DNA of 27,738 bases from Candidatus Rifleibacteriota bacterium (GTDB lineage Bacteria > UBP17 > UBA6191 > JACPRK01), in contig JACQZL010000412.1 in assembly GCA_016213865.1 (NCBI GenBank), positions 1 to 27,738 of the forward strand, given 5' to 3'. The translations under genes were made by a program, and so were the position numbers. Numbering within the stretch: the first letter of the stretch is position 1; every line of letters starts with the position of its first letter. Shown in pieces: positions 6,317 through 13,977 of the stretch. The notes under the pieces are model-generated. The model made no database searches. It saw nothing but the letters and a program-made list of their open reading frames with translations, and was not told the DNA's origin.

Positions 6317-8284
6317 CTACCGCACCAACCGCAGCTCGACGTCCCGCACCAGGATCTTCGTGATGGCCTTGAAGCCCGGGAGCGGTCTCAACGTCAAAGT
6401 GAACTCGTTGGTCCCCTCGGTCAGGGCCCGGGGGTCGAACCCGTGCACGAACCTCAGGTGCCTCGACGCCTTTGACGGGTCCAGAGGGGCGCGGAGCACC
6501 AGCTCCACTTCGGAGTTGATCTGGACCGCCACCTCGCCCTCGAAGGCGAACTCCTCTTCCCACATCGTGTTCGTGATGAACTCGACCTGCTTGACGACCG
6601 CGACGTTGGAGATCTGGAACGGGATCTTCACCTTCTTCGCGGTCTTCGCGAAGGCCGAGGCGAGGTCGGCCAGCGCCGAGCTCATGCTGGCCCCCATGAC
6701 CTGGGTCGCGACGTCGACCTTGAGGGATTCCTTGTCGGGAAGCCGCGCGGATGCGATCGGGCCGAAGTCGGGGCCGAGCATACGGACCGCTCCGCTCGAG
6801 AAGGGCAGCTTGAGCCGGAAGGCGCAGTGGTCCAGCGCGTCCAGGCGCATCAGCAGGCGGTACAGCGCGAGCTTCTCGTCCAGGAGGACCTTCTGCGAGC
6901 CGAAGAAGGCCGGCCCCACCGGAGCGAACCGCGTCATCGACTCCACGACTGCCTTCGGGAGCACGTCCTTGACCAGGTCGGGCGTGAGCGTGCGCTGGCG
7001 CTCGGCCTTCTCCAGGGCGGCCAAGGTGACGTCGACGTGCCCCATGATGCCGCCGAGCGTGCGGACCAGGTCCCTGGCCATCGTACGGGCATTGGGCATC
7101 GGCACGGGGTTCGGGGTCCATTGTTCTTGCAGGGCGTTGGTGCACTGCACCAGCACCGTCCCGTCCGAGAGCGGGTCGGCGTCGGCCAGTACGGCCTCGT
7201 GAGAGGTCGAGAGCCCGGACGGCTTGGCCGAGACCAGGGCCCCGTGTCCGGGCCGGACCGTGGCGGTGACCGGCACGAACGTCGTGAAGGTGAAGACCAT
7301 GGCGCCGGTCTCCGTCATGGAGAACCCCGTCGAGGCCAGGGCAGGGTCCTGCGTCCGGAAGGTCTCGGGCAGCGAGAGGCTGCCGTTCGGATAGACCAGC
7401 TCGAGCTGGTAGGGGCTGTCGGGCTGCAGGTCCCGGAGCTCGAGCGTATGGTGGGTGGCCGCGGTCTCCTCGGCGTTGGCGACCTCCGTGCCGCCGGCTT
7501 CGGCCGCACGCGCACCTGGAGCGCCGGCCGCCGATGCCGGCCGGAAGATGGCCCGGGTGGAATAGGCCCGGTCGCTGTCCCAGACCACGCGGGCCTTGCG
7601 CAGACCCGGCACCACCTTGAGATTGCGAGACTCGTAGCCGCCGGCGGGGTAGAACGTCCAAAAGAGGATCGCCATGGCCGCCGCCAGGCACAGCAGCCCG
7701 GAAGCCACCTTCATCGTCAGCAGCGAGCCGGGGTCTCGCGCCGGGGCCAGGGCCGCGGTGACGGTGGCCGAGGTGGGCGCCGGGATGGCTGCCGAGGAGT
7801 TGAGGGCGGGCTTGCGCCCGTTGCCCATCGGCTTGAGGCCCTTCTCTACCCGCCGCAGGTCGTTGGCCAGGTCAGCCGCCGACTGGTATCGATCGTCGGG
7901 TGCCTTCTCGAGGCAGAGAAAGACGACCCACTCGATGATCGGCGTGACCTTCGGGTTGAGTGCCGAGAGCGAGGGCGGCGGCTTGGATACGCAGCTCGTC
8001 GCCATCTCGAAACTGTCGGAGCCGTCGAAGGCGTGGCGGCCGGAGAGCATCTTGTAGAGGACGGTCCCGAGCTGGAAGATGTCGCTGCGGTGGTCCACCT
8101 CGTGGCCGCGTAGCATCTCGGGCGACATGAAGGCGGGAGTCCCTATGACCACGCCGGTCACGGTGATGTTCGTCGCGAACCGCGACTTCACCAGGCCGAA
8201 ATCCACGAGCTTGGCCACCCCGTCGCGGGTGACCATGATGTTGCCGGGCTTGATGTCGCGGTGGACGAACCCCCGGGAGTGCAT
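6317..8284 (-). CDS. Transmembrane Ser/Thr kinase, C-terminal part (catalytic loop onward, outer domain)
   Basis: This is the continuation of the Hanks-type kinase that begins at 8650, cut off by a TAG at 8287-8285. It starts MHSRGFVHRDIKPGN, so it holds the catalytic loop (HRD), VDFGLVKS (DFG) and GTPAFMSPE (activation end) plus the C-lobe. A Pro/Ala linker follows. One membrane helix (ASGLLCLAAAMAILFWTFY) is near residue 200 of this part. Outside is a fibronectin-III-like stretch (ARVVWDSDRAYST ... HTLELRDLQPDSPYQLELVY) and about 320 residues of unrecognised beta-rich sequence ending LRLVR and TAG. Known kinases of this layout sit in the inner membrane with the kinase inside. The unbroken homology across the stop argues that both parts were one gene; whether restart at the ATG next to the stop gives two chains is unknown. 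Confidence 0.85.
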   Translation of the reverse strand: MHSRGFVHRDIKPGNIMVTRDGVAKLVDFGLVKSRFATNITVTGVVIGTPAFMSPEMLRGHEVDHRSDIFQLGTVLYKMLSGRHAFDGSDSFEMATSCVSKPPPSLSALNPKVTPIIEWVVFLCLEKAPDDRYQSAADLANDLRRVEKGLKPMGNGRKPALNSSAAIPAPTSATVTAALAPARDPGSLLTMKVASGLLCLAAAMAILFWTFYPAGGYESRNLKVVPGLRKARVVWDSDRAYSTRAIFRPASAAGAPGARAAEAGGTEVANAEETAATHHTLELRDLQPDSPYQLELVYPNGSLSLPETFRTQDPALASTGFSMTETGAMVFTFTTFVPVTATVRPGHGALVSAKPSGLSTSHEAVLADADPLSDGTVLVQCTNALQEQWTPNPVPMPNARTMARDLVRTLGGIMGHVDVTLAALEKAERQRTLTPDLVKDVLPKAVVESMTRFAPVGPAFFGSQKVLLDEKLALYRLLMRLDALDHCAFRLKLPFSSGAVRMLGPDFGPIASARLPDKESLKVDVATQVMGASMSSALADLASAFAKTAKKVKIPFQISNVAVVKQVEFITNTMWEEEFAFEGEVAVQINSEVELVLRAPLDPSKASRHLRFVHGFDPRALTEGTNEFTLTLRPLPGFKAITKILVRDVELRLVR

Positions 8285-8287
8285 CTA
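8285..8287 (-). other. In-frame TAG in the kinase gene
   Basis: On the minus strand the codons run AAG GCC TTC ATT TAG ATG CAC TCC CGG. Kinases usually have an aromatic residue (often Tyr) just before the xHSRGxxHRD segment, so TAG most simply replaces TAC or TAT. An ATG follows directly. It could be a true nonsense mutation or a base-call error. Confidence 0.75.
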
Positions 8288-8650
8288 AATGAAGGCCTTG
8301 CACACGTCCCGGGCTATCGAGAGCGCCTTGGGCACGGGTAGCGGTTCGCCGCTGGCGATCAGCTCGGAGAGCGACGAGCCGTCGATGTACTCCATCGCGT
8401 ACCAGATGTGTTCGTCCTGCTCGCCGCTGTCGAAGAGGCGGACGATGTTGTCGTGGCTGAGCCGGCCGGCGCTGACGATCTCGCGGCGGAACCGTTTGGC
8501 GAGCTGCGGGTCGTCGTCCTCGCCGGACTCCAGCAGCTTGATGGCCACGACCTGGCCCGTCTCTTCGTGGACGCCCTTGTAGACCTCGCCCATTCCGCCG
8601 GCGCCGATGCGATCGACGATCTTGTAGGGCCCCAGGCGTTCGACTAACAT
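8285..8650 (-). CDS. Ser/Thr kinase N-lobe (first part of the interrupted kinase)
   Basis: These 121 residues form the kinase N-lobe: YKIVDRIGAGGMGEVYKG (glycine-rich loop), VVAIKLL (ATP-anchoring Lys), RFRREI (alpha-C Glu) and YAMEYIDGSSL (hinge). The chain ends at KAFI before the in-frame TAG at 8287-8285. Alone it lacks the HRD loop and DFG and cannot be an active kinase. The start is taken at ATG 8650, eleven residues before the glycine-rich region; a GTG at 8698 and its extra residues lack kinase homology and no clear ribosome site favours either. The gene is divergent from the exported-protein gene at 8821 across 170 nt. Confidence 0.8.
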   Translation of the reverse strand: MLVERLGPYKIVDRIGAGGMGEVYKGVHEETGQVVAIKLLESGEDDDPQLAKRFRREIVSAGRLSHDNIVRLFDSGEQDEHIWYAMEYIDGSSLSELIASGEPLPVPKALSIARDVCKAFI

Positions 8651-8820
8651 GGATTCGACGGATCGGTGGCTGAAAAGGTCGCCTGTCCATGATACCACTG
8701 CCCGAGATGCCGCGCTGGATGCGGCCAGAGTTCGGCCGTGACGACCGCGGCGGAGGCCCGATTCACCCGGTCGGGCCAGGACGGCAACCGGCGATCTCCA
8801 TCACCTCAGAAGGACGGCTC

Positions 8821-9339
8821 GTGAAAGCACTCTCCGCGTTCTGGCCTCCGGCATGCTGGCTCCTCCTCGCGGCACTCGCCACCTCGAGCTGCCCGGCCGC
8901 GCCGCCCAAGGCCGTGGCCCCAGTGGAGCTCCAGCTTGCTGCCCTCGACCCGATCGTGACCACGGCACCGGTCCGCCTCCAGCTCACGGCGGTCCCCCGG
9001 GTCGACGCTCCGGTCCTGAGGCTGACCTGGCTTCTTCCAGCAGGAGTCGCCTCTCAGGGCGAGGGCACTTCGTGGTCTGGAACCGCCACGGCCGGCACCA
9101 CCGCCAGCCTCGTCGTGCGAGTCCTCTTGCCCGATCTCTCGCCGCGGACTTTCATTGCCGGCGCCACACTCGAGTTCCCCAACGGTTCGCGCCAGGTCCG
9201 CACTGCCACTCTCGAGCTCCCGTCCGGCGCTCGCTCCAAGGCCCCCACCCTGCAACCGGTGACCCACGACAGTCGCGGCCAGGCCCTCCTCGAACACGTG
9301 GTCCCGGCCCGCTCGACGCCTGCCGCTCCGGGTCAGTGA
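8821..9339 (+). CDS. Small exported protein, possible lipoprotein
   Basis: The product has 172 residues. GTG 8821 follows AGAAGGA with about 6-nt spacing, and the first residues form a classic signal peptide: VKAL (Val read as Met), hydrophobic WPPACWLLLAALAT, then SSC. The Cys suggests a lipoprotein, but Thr at -3 makes a weak lipobox, so a plain signal peptide is possible. The mature part is Thr/Val/Leu-rich with alternating hydrophobicity (LRLTWLLPAGV, SLVVRVLLPDLS, RTATLELPSG), suggesting a small beta-sandwich. An open frame upstream to 8689 has no protein-like content. The next gene starts 13 nt after the stop, so the two probably form an operon. I do not recognise a family. Confidence 0.7.
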   Translation: MKALSAFWPPACWLLLAALATSSCPAAPPKAVAPVELQLAALDPIVTTAPVRLQLTAVPRVDAPVLRLTWLLPAGVASQGEGTSWSGTATAGTTASLVVRVLLPDLSPRTFIAGATLEFPNGSRQVRTATLELPSGARSKAPTLQPVTHDSRGQALLEHVVPARSTPAAPGQ

Positions 9340-9352
9340 GCGCCGGCTGCTC

Positions 9353-9820
9353 GTGGACTTCACCAAAATCCAGCAGCAACGCCGAAGCCAGGAGACCCGA
9401 CACAAGGTCCTCCAGCTTCTCGGGGTGATGGCGGTCTTCCTTCTGTTGGCCGGCCTGTGGCCGTACCTGCAGCGCCGCGAGCTCCGGCAGAAGGTCTCCG
9501 TCTCGGCGGACTCCTTCCTGGTGCGCATCCGGAGTGGCGACGTGAGCGGCGCCTGGAGCTCCGAGCTCACGACGTCGCTGCGAAAGCAGCATCCGAAAGC
9601 GCAGTTCGAGACCATCTTCCGCGGGCTGCTGCAGAAGAAGGGGAGCCTGGCCAGTTGGACCCTCCAGTCCTTCGCGTCGCACCCCGACGGCAAGCCCTAC
9701 GACCTGCTGGAGTACAATCTGACCTTCGAGCGAGGGATCGCGACCCTTCTGCTTGCAGTGGAAATGGAACAACGCGTCTACAAGGTCCGGGCCTACCGGC
9801 TGCGGGCGACAGGCTTGTAA
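9353..9820 (+). CDS. Membrane-anchored small protein, SnoaL/DUF3887-like fold suspected
   Basis: The product has 155 residues. A basic N-terminus (TKIQQQRRSQETRHK) precedes one membrane helix (LQLLGVMAVFLLLAGLW), so the rest should lie outside the inner membrane. The outer part has a helix pair (VSADSFLVRIRSGDVSGAWS, then a segment ending QFETIFRGLLQKKG) and a beta-rich end (YDLLEYNLTFERG, ATLLLAVEMEQRVYKVRAYR). This pattern resembles cystatin- or NTF2-like extracytoplasmic domains such as DUF3887, but the match is by impression only. Start GTG 9353; no strong ribosome site, consistent with coupling to the exported protein gene 13 nt upstream. Function unknown. Confidence 0.65.
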   Translation: MDFTKIQQQRRSQETRHKVLQLLGVMAVFLLLAGLWPYLQRRELRQKVSVSADSFLVRIRSGDVSGAWSSELTTSLRKQHPKAQFETIFRGLLQKKGSLASWTLQSFASHPDGKPYDLLEYNLTFERGIATLLLAVEMEQRVYKVRAYRLRATGL

Positions 9821-9977
9821 GGAGGCTGCAGGCCGGAGACACTCGAATCGACCAGCAGACCGGAACCGCGCGCCCCCCCACTCCGTCCGATTCCCCCCTT
9901 CCCAATCAACCGGAAAGAACCTTGTATCTCGGGCTCCCCTCACTTTGCACGTGGTTACTCGATCCGGAGGCGATGTC

Positions 9978-10361
9978 ATGGACGACCCCATCCTGGAATG
10001 CCCCTACTGTCGGGAACTGGTGAAAGCCGGCGCCATCAAGTGCCCTCGTTGCTTCACCGTGCTCGACCGGGTGGCCTATCTCCGTCAGAACCTGGGCGGA
10101 TTCGGATTCTGGCTGGCGAACCGGCTCGACTGGTGCCGCCGCCAGAAGGGCCGCTGGTTCCTGGGGGTCTGCGTGGCCCTCAACGCCCGCACGGGTTTCC
10201 CGCTGGTGCTGTTGCGCCTCCTGTTCGTGCTGCTGGCCCTGACCGGCAACCATGGGTTCACGATCTACGTGATCCTCTTCCTGTTCCTGCCGGATGCCAC
10301 CTGCTGCAAGGGAGAAGAGCCGCCGGCACCCGAGCCGCCCGTCGATCCGGACAAGAGCTGA
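9978..10361 (+). CDS. Zinc-ribbon / PspC-domain membrane protein
   Basis: The product has 127 residues. A clear ribosome site, CCGGAGG, lies 7 nt before ATG 9978. Residues ~8-27 are a zinc ribbon, CPYCRELVKAGAIKCPRC. After a short helix comes a PspC-like domain: RWFLGVCVALNARTGFPLVL (the GVCAGLA/TGxP signature), then the hydrophobic LLRLLFVLLALTG and YVILFLFLP helices. A Pro-rich tail ends the protein. PspC proteins sit in the inner membrane and signal envelope stress through the phage-shock system. Here the ribbon may replace the partner-binding part of classical PspC, which is inference. No pspA-like gene is nearby. The 157 nt upstream show no other gene. Confidence 0.85.
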   Translation: MDDPILECPYCRELVKAGAIKCPRCFTVLDRVAYLRQNLGGFGFWLANRLDWCRRQKGRWFLGVCVALNARTGFPLVLLRLLFVLLALTGNHGFTIYVILFLFLPDATCCKGEEPPAPEPPVDPDKS

Positions 10362-10415
10362 GCCCGGCGGCCGCCCAGCTCACCGGGCTTCCGCCGCAGC
10401 CCGCAGCCCGTAGCC

Positions 10416-11153
10416 CTATTTCAGCTTCGCGCTGAGGACGAACTCGCGGAAGTCCTTTGCTGCCTGCTCGATCGCCTGGACCGGGCCCGCGGCCTTCACG
10501 AACCAGGGTCCTTGCGGGGTCTCGACGATTGCCGCCAGCAGCTTGTGGTTGGCTTTGGTCGGCGCCTCGGCACCCGGCATCTGACTGCCTTTCATGTTGC
10601 CCGATAGCGCGATGAGGGTGACGTCGAGCGTCCCCGCCTTCAGCGATTCGCGTTTGACGGCCTTCTCGGACGGCGACCCGTCGGGTTGCTCGAACTGCTC
10701 GCACCATCGGGTGATGTTGGCGTCCACCGAGCCGGCCTGTGGGCCGAAGTACGACAGCACGACTTCGGAGCCTTCGCTCTCGTCCTTGCCCTTGGGAAGC
10801 CGGAACTGGGCCTTTCGCATCGGGGAGGCCGTCGGTTCGAAGGTCCAGCTCGAGGGGGCCTTGAACTGCAAGGGACCGACCTCCAGCATGCCCTCCTTGG
10901 AAAGCGTGGCCGCCTTCTCGGCCGGCGCGTCGAGCATCGAGCCGGAGCCGGGTGCCGGTGCGGGTGCCGGCGAGCTCACCTCGGACCCTGAACCTGGCTG
11001 CGGGGCCTGCGCGGGCGCGGCCGCCGGAGGAGTGCCGCCGCCGATCGGGGGATGACCTTCGGGCAGGCTCTGGGCCACGAGGGCGGTCGAGGCGGCCAGG
11101 AACAGGACGGTCAGGACGAGCAGGGCACTGGGGGGGATCATGCGATGGATCAT
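10416..11153 (-). CDS. Exported protein of unknown function
   Basis: The product has 245 residues. ATG 11153 is preceded by AAGGAGA with 8-nt spacing. A signal peptide (ALLVLTVLFLAASTALVAQS, cleavage likely after ALVA) is followed by LPEGHPP, a long Pro/Ala/Gly linker and a globular part starting near LEVGPLQFKAPSSW. That part includes FEPTASPMRKAQFRLP, VVLSYFGPQAGSVDANITRW and a C-terminal helix, EQAAKDFREFVLSAKLK. The FKAPSSW...KAQFRLP pattern is one I associate with conserved hypothetical exported proteins of soil and aquatic bacteria, possibly lipid- or ligand-binding, with no defined role. The gene points away from the flippase-like gene across 309 nt. It ends with TAG at 10416-10418. 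Confidence 0.7.
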   Translation of the reverse strand: MIHRMIPPSALLVLTVLFLAASTALVAQSLPEGHPPIGGGTPPAAAPAQAPQPGSGSEVSSPAPAPAPGSGSMLDAPAEKAATLSKEGMLEVGPLQFKAPSSWTFEPTASPMRKAQFRLPKGKDESEGSEVVLSYFGPQAGSVDANITRWCEQFEQPDGSPSEKAVKRESLKAGTLDVTLIALSGNMKGSQMPGAEAPTKANHKLLAAIVETPQGPWFVKAAGPVQAIEQAAKDFREFVLSAKLK

Positions 11154-11462
11154 CGTTCAATTCTCCTTGCGGGGGTCGTGGACGGGAGCCTGGTTCAGGA
11201 TACACGATACGGCGCGGCGAGCTCGGGACCCATCGCTGCTGCGAGAGTCCCCCGACCACGGCACGGAGACGCCAGGGCATGGGCGAAGTCGGCAGGCCCG
11301 CGAAAGCGGGAATCCAGGGGTCGCATCGATCCTGGACCCCCGCCTGCGCGGGGGTGACGAAACCGGGTTGCCGAAGTCCTTTCCGGGGACTTCGCCGATG
11401 CCCTGCCTCGGCCACAAACACCAGATGCGCTCCGGGCCGCTCTCCTGTATCCTGGGCACTCC
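11154..11462. other. Divergent intergenic region
   Basis: About 309 nt between divergent genes. Its main content is the paired-hairpin element at 11297-11358. No promoter with both hexamers could be singled out, and no open frame with a ribosome site was found. Confidence 0.5.
11297..11358. repeat. Paired hairpins, CCCGCGAAAGCGGGAATCCAG-type repeat
   Basis: The left part reads CCCGC-GAAA-GCGGG followed by AATCCAGG; the right part reads CCTGGA followed by CCCCCGC-CTGC-GCGGGGG and TGACG. AATCCAGG and CCTGGA are inverted, so the element is a palindrome of two hairpins. This motif family is widely seen between genes in environmental bacteria. It lies between two divergent genes. Confidence 0.7.
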
Positions 11463-12449
11463 ATGTCCTTCGGCGGCAAGCTCGCACTCTCGGGCCTGGC
11501 AGGGCTCGCGGTCTTCGGCCTGATGGCGATGCTCCTCGACTGGCGAGCCACGTGGAGCGCCCTGGGGCACCTGACGGCCGGCTGGATTCCGCTCATCTTG
11601 GCCCTGGCGTTGGGCAATTACCTGTTCCGCTTCCTCAAGTGGCACTACTACCTGCGGCTGGTAGGCGTTCGCCTGCCGGTCAAGGAGAGCCTGGCCATCT
11701 ACCTCAGCGGCTTCATGATGGCCGTGACGCCCGGCAAGCTCGGCGAGGTCGTGAAGGCCTTTCTCATCAAGCGGATGACCGGCGTGAAGATGAGGGTCAC
11801 GGCCCCGGTCGTGCTGGCCGAGCGCATCACCGACGTCGTGGCGCTGCTCGTGCTGAGCGCCGCGGGGGCGGCGACGCTCCACTACGGCCAGGAGGCCCTG
11901 GCGGCCGCCGCCGTCCTGACGGCCCTGGGCATCGCGGCCCTCTCTTCCCGGTCGCTGGCCATGTGGGGCCTCGGGCTGTGCTCCCGGCTGCCCGTGCTCG
12001 ATCGGCTCGAGCCCAAGCTTCGCGAGGCATACGAGTCGATGGCGGCCCTGCTGGCCCCGGCGCCGCTCCTGCTGGGCACCGCCGTCAGCGTCCCCGCGTG
12101 GGCTTGCGAGGGCGTCGCGTTCTACCTGATCTTCGCCGGGCTCCAGGTTCCCGGCACCGACTTTCAGGGCCCGCCACTCCTTGGCGCGGTCTTCATCTAC
12201 TCGTTCAGCACGCTCGTCGGCGCGCTCTCGATGCTGCCCGGCGGACTGGGGGCCGCGGAGGCCGGTCTGGCCGGTCTGGCGGTTTCGCTCTTCGCCGTCC
12301 CGACCGGGATCGCCGCCGCGGCCACCCTGCTGGTTCGGCTCCTGACGCTGTGGTTCGCGGTGGCGCTGGGTGCGGCCACCTTCGCGGCCTTCCGCCTCAC
12401 CTTCGGCGTCGGCTTCGGCGAGGTCGACTCGGTGCGGCGGGAAGAGTGA
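11463..12449 (+). CDS. UPF0104 / LPG-synthase-TM family membrane protein (flippase-like)
   Basis: The 328-residue integral membrane protein has about 8-9 hydrophobic helices. Family landmarks are LKWHYYLRLVGVRLP after the second helix, the loop VTPGKLGEVVKAFLIKR, an AERITDV segment and LPGGLGAAEAGLAGL near the C-terminus. These define the UPF0104/AglD2-like family (PF03706 domain) related to the flippase part of MprF. Members are thought to move or modify lipid-linked molecules across the inner membrane; no catalytic synthase domain is attached here. ATG 11463 is accepted although no strong ribosome site precedes it. It stands alone between a divergent exported-protein gene and a 437-nt repeat region. 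The specific substrate cannot be deduced. Confidence 0.87.
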   Translation: MSFGGKLALSGLAGLAVFGLMAMLLDWRATWSALGHLTAGWIPLILALALGNYLFRFLKWHYYLRLVGVRLPVKESLAIYLSGFMMAVTPGKLGEVVKAFLIKRMTGVKMRVTAPVVLAERITDVVALLVLSAAGAATLHYGQEALAAAAVLTALGIAALSSRSLAMWGLGLCSRLPVLDRLEPKLREAYESMAALLAPAPLLLGTAVSVPAWACEGVAFYLIFAGLQVPGTDFQGPPLLGAVFIYSFSTLVGALSMLPGGLGAAEAGLAGLAVSLFAVPTGIAAAATLLVRLLTLWFAVALGAATFAAFRLTFGVGFGEVDSVRREE

Positions 12450-12552
12450 AAAAGCGCAACCACCCGCTCAGAGCATGGGAAACGTTTCTCAGATTGACTT
12501 GTCGGGCTCAATTCGAGCCAAACTGGTAGGCGATCGGGGGCAAGAGGACCCA

Positions 12553-12671
12553 ACGCGAAGACGCAAAGACGCCAGGACGCAAAGGTGGACAAACGAGCCA
12601 CCCCTATGGCAGAGACTGGGCGGGAGAATCCTGTCAGCTCTGACTCCCTTGCGTCCTTGCGCCCTTGCGTT
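12553..12671. repeat. Palindrome of octamer arrays (ACGCAAAG / CTTGCGTC)
   Basis: Left arm 12553-12584 is four octamers: ACGCGAAG, ACGCAAAG, ACGCCAGG, ACGCAAAG. Right arm 12648-12671 is three inverted-type octamers: CTTGCGTC, CTTGCGCC, CTTGCGTT. About 63 nt separate them. The strict 8-nt period in both arms and their inverted order mark one element; single arms of the same kind occur at 3119-3150. Confidence 0.75.
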
Positions 12672-12742
12672 CGGTTACCTCGGCCTACTTGCCTCGCGCG
12701 CGCCAGGCCTGATGCGGGCTCCCATCCTCCCCGCGGATCATT

Positions 12743-12765
12743 GAAAAAGAGACCGAGGCTCGGTC
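12743..12765 (-). terminator. Rho-independent terminator, minus strand, after sppA-like gene
   Basis: On the minus strand GACCGA-GCC-TCGGTC is followed at once by TCTTTTTC. The stem is 6 bp and GC-rich, with a run of five T. It lies about 120 nt after the stop of the peptidase gene at 12887 and no gene intervenes, so it most likely ends that transcript. Confidence 0.55.
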
Positions 12766-12886
12766 CCCGGCTCTCGGCTTGGGGCTCGCCGATCGGTGAT
12801 CGCTCTCTGGCCTGGGGATCCGGAGTCGCGGCACGCGCCTCACTGCTTCGCAGCCCTGCAGCCCGCAGCCCCTTGCGCCAGCCACG

Positions 12887-13861
12887 TCACGGCTCCCAGA
12901 GGTACATGAACTGCGGGGCCGAACCGCGCGATGCGAAGCGGTCCAGCAGTGGGCCGCGCAGGCCTCCGAACGACGAGCCGGCCGAGAAGAAGTCCTGGAG
13001 GTTGAATGGCTTGCGGTACTTCACGATCTTCGGTTCCTTGGCCAGGCCGCAGAGCTTGTAGAGCTCGGCCAGCGCGTCCTCGCGGAAACCGATCGCGTCG
13101 ATCAGGCCCAGGTCCTTGGCCTCCCTGGCCGAGTAAACGCGACCGTCGGCGAGCTTTCGCGCCTGCTCGGGCGTGAGCTTGCGATGGCTCGCGACCAGGT
13201 CCACGAACCGGTCGTACATCTGGTCGAGCAGCGACTGCATGACCTTTCGCTCTTCCTCGGTCATCGGCCGGGTCGACGACAGCATGTCCTTGAGCGGCGT
13301 GGCGCTCGACTTGAGGGTCGTGTCCTTCAGACCGAGCTTCTGGTACAACCCCTCCACGTTGACCGACTTGACCAGGACGCCGATGCTGCCCGTGATCGTC
13401 GTCGGGTGCGCCAGGATGCGTTCGGCAGGCAGCGAGACGAAGTACCCGCCCGAGGCCGCCATGTCTTCCATCAAGGCGACGACGTGCTTGCCCTTGCCGC
13501 GGAAGTCGGCGAGTGCCTTGTAGAGGATCTCGCTGGCCGTGATCCCGCCGCCCGGGCTGTCGATCTCGACCAGCACTCCCTTCAGGTCCGGGTCCTTGGC
13601 CGCGTGCGCCAATTGCACGCGAAGCGTCTCGACCAGGTCCGTCATGCCGCCGATCGGCATCTTCTGGCTCAGGATGAGCCCCTCGATCGCCAGCAGGGCG
13701 ACCTTCGGCTTGGCCAGCGGGTCGCCGGCATAGAACTCCTCGGAGACGGACTTCTTCGGGGCATTGGGATTGAGCAGTTCGAAGAAGCCCTGGGCCCTTA
13801 GCGACGTGGCCGAGAGCACGAGCAGGGATGTCAGCAAGAGACCGCGAAGCACGAAACCCAT
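12887..13861 (-). CDS. sppA: Signal peptide peptidase SppA (short form)
   Basis: This 324-residue serine protease of the ClpP/crotonase fold clears cut signal peptides from the membrane. An N-terminal hydrophobic segment (GLLLTSLLVLSATSLRAQ) anchors or exports it. Key parts seen: VEIDSPGGG at 98-106, the nucleophile Ser137 in DMAASGGYF, the oxyanion-region GSIGVL, and a likely general-base Lys191 in the TPLKDM segment, about 54 residues after the Ser as in the Bacillus-type enzyme. RVYSAREAKDLGLIDAIG is the typical C-terminal motif. It is a single-domain form, unlike the two-domain E. coli protein. GGAGGTAA lies 5 nt before ATG 13861. It follows the FHA-kinase gene on the same strand after 116 nt and is followed by a terminator. 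Confidence 0.93.
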   Translation of the reverse strand: MGFVLRGLLLTSLLVLSATSLRAQGFFELLNPNAPKKSVSEEFYAGDPLAKPKVALLAIEGLILSQKMPIGGMTDLVETLRVQLAHAAKDPDLKGVLVEIDSPGGGITASEILYKALADFRGKGKHVVALMEDMAASGGYFVSLPAERILAHPTTITGSIGVLVKSVNVEGLYQKLGLKDTTLKSSATPLKDMLSSTRPMTEEERKVMQSLLDQMYDRFVDLVASHRKLTPEQARKLADGRVYSAREAKDLGLIDAIGFREDALAELYKLCGLAKEPKIVKYRKPFNLQDFFSAGSSFGGLRGPLLDRFASRGSAPQFMYLWEP

Positions 13862-13977
13862 GGGTTACCTCCGTGAGGGCGATGGTCGGGGACGGCCGGC
13901 GCCGCCCCACGGTCTACAGTTTAACTCCCGAGAGGTCGGCGGTAGCCGCAAGGAGTGGGAGCCAGGTCCTTCCCTGG

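Larger units (their letters stand above)
12450..12886. other. Convergent intergenic region with octamer palindrome and terminator
   Basis: About 437 nt between convergent genes. It holds the inverted octamer arrays at 12553-12671 and a minus-strand terminator at 12743-12765. The rest, including a GGCTGC/GCAGCC-rich tail near 12850-12880, encodes nothing I can support. Confidence 0.6.

Noticed and set aside
120..8287. Reassignment of TAA/TAG to tyrosine
   Set aside because: Both internal stops sit at expected Tyr positions, but intact genes here end naturally in TAA (1136, 9820) and TAG (6317, 10416, 16512), so a changed code is not supported.
10952..12529. A 525-codon open frame overlapping the flippase-like gene
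   Set aside because: It is the +1-frame shadow of the membrane protein at 11463, very rich in Arg, Gly and Pro, and runs through a palindromic repeat.
12553..12671. CRISPR-like array
   Set aside because: Units are 8 nt without spacers and the arms are inverted, unlike a CRISPR.
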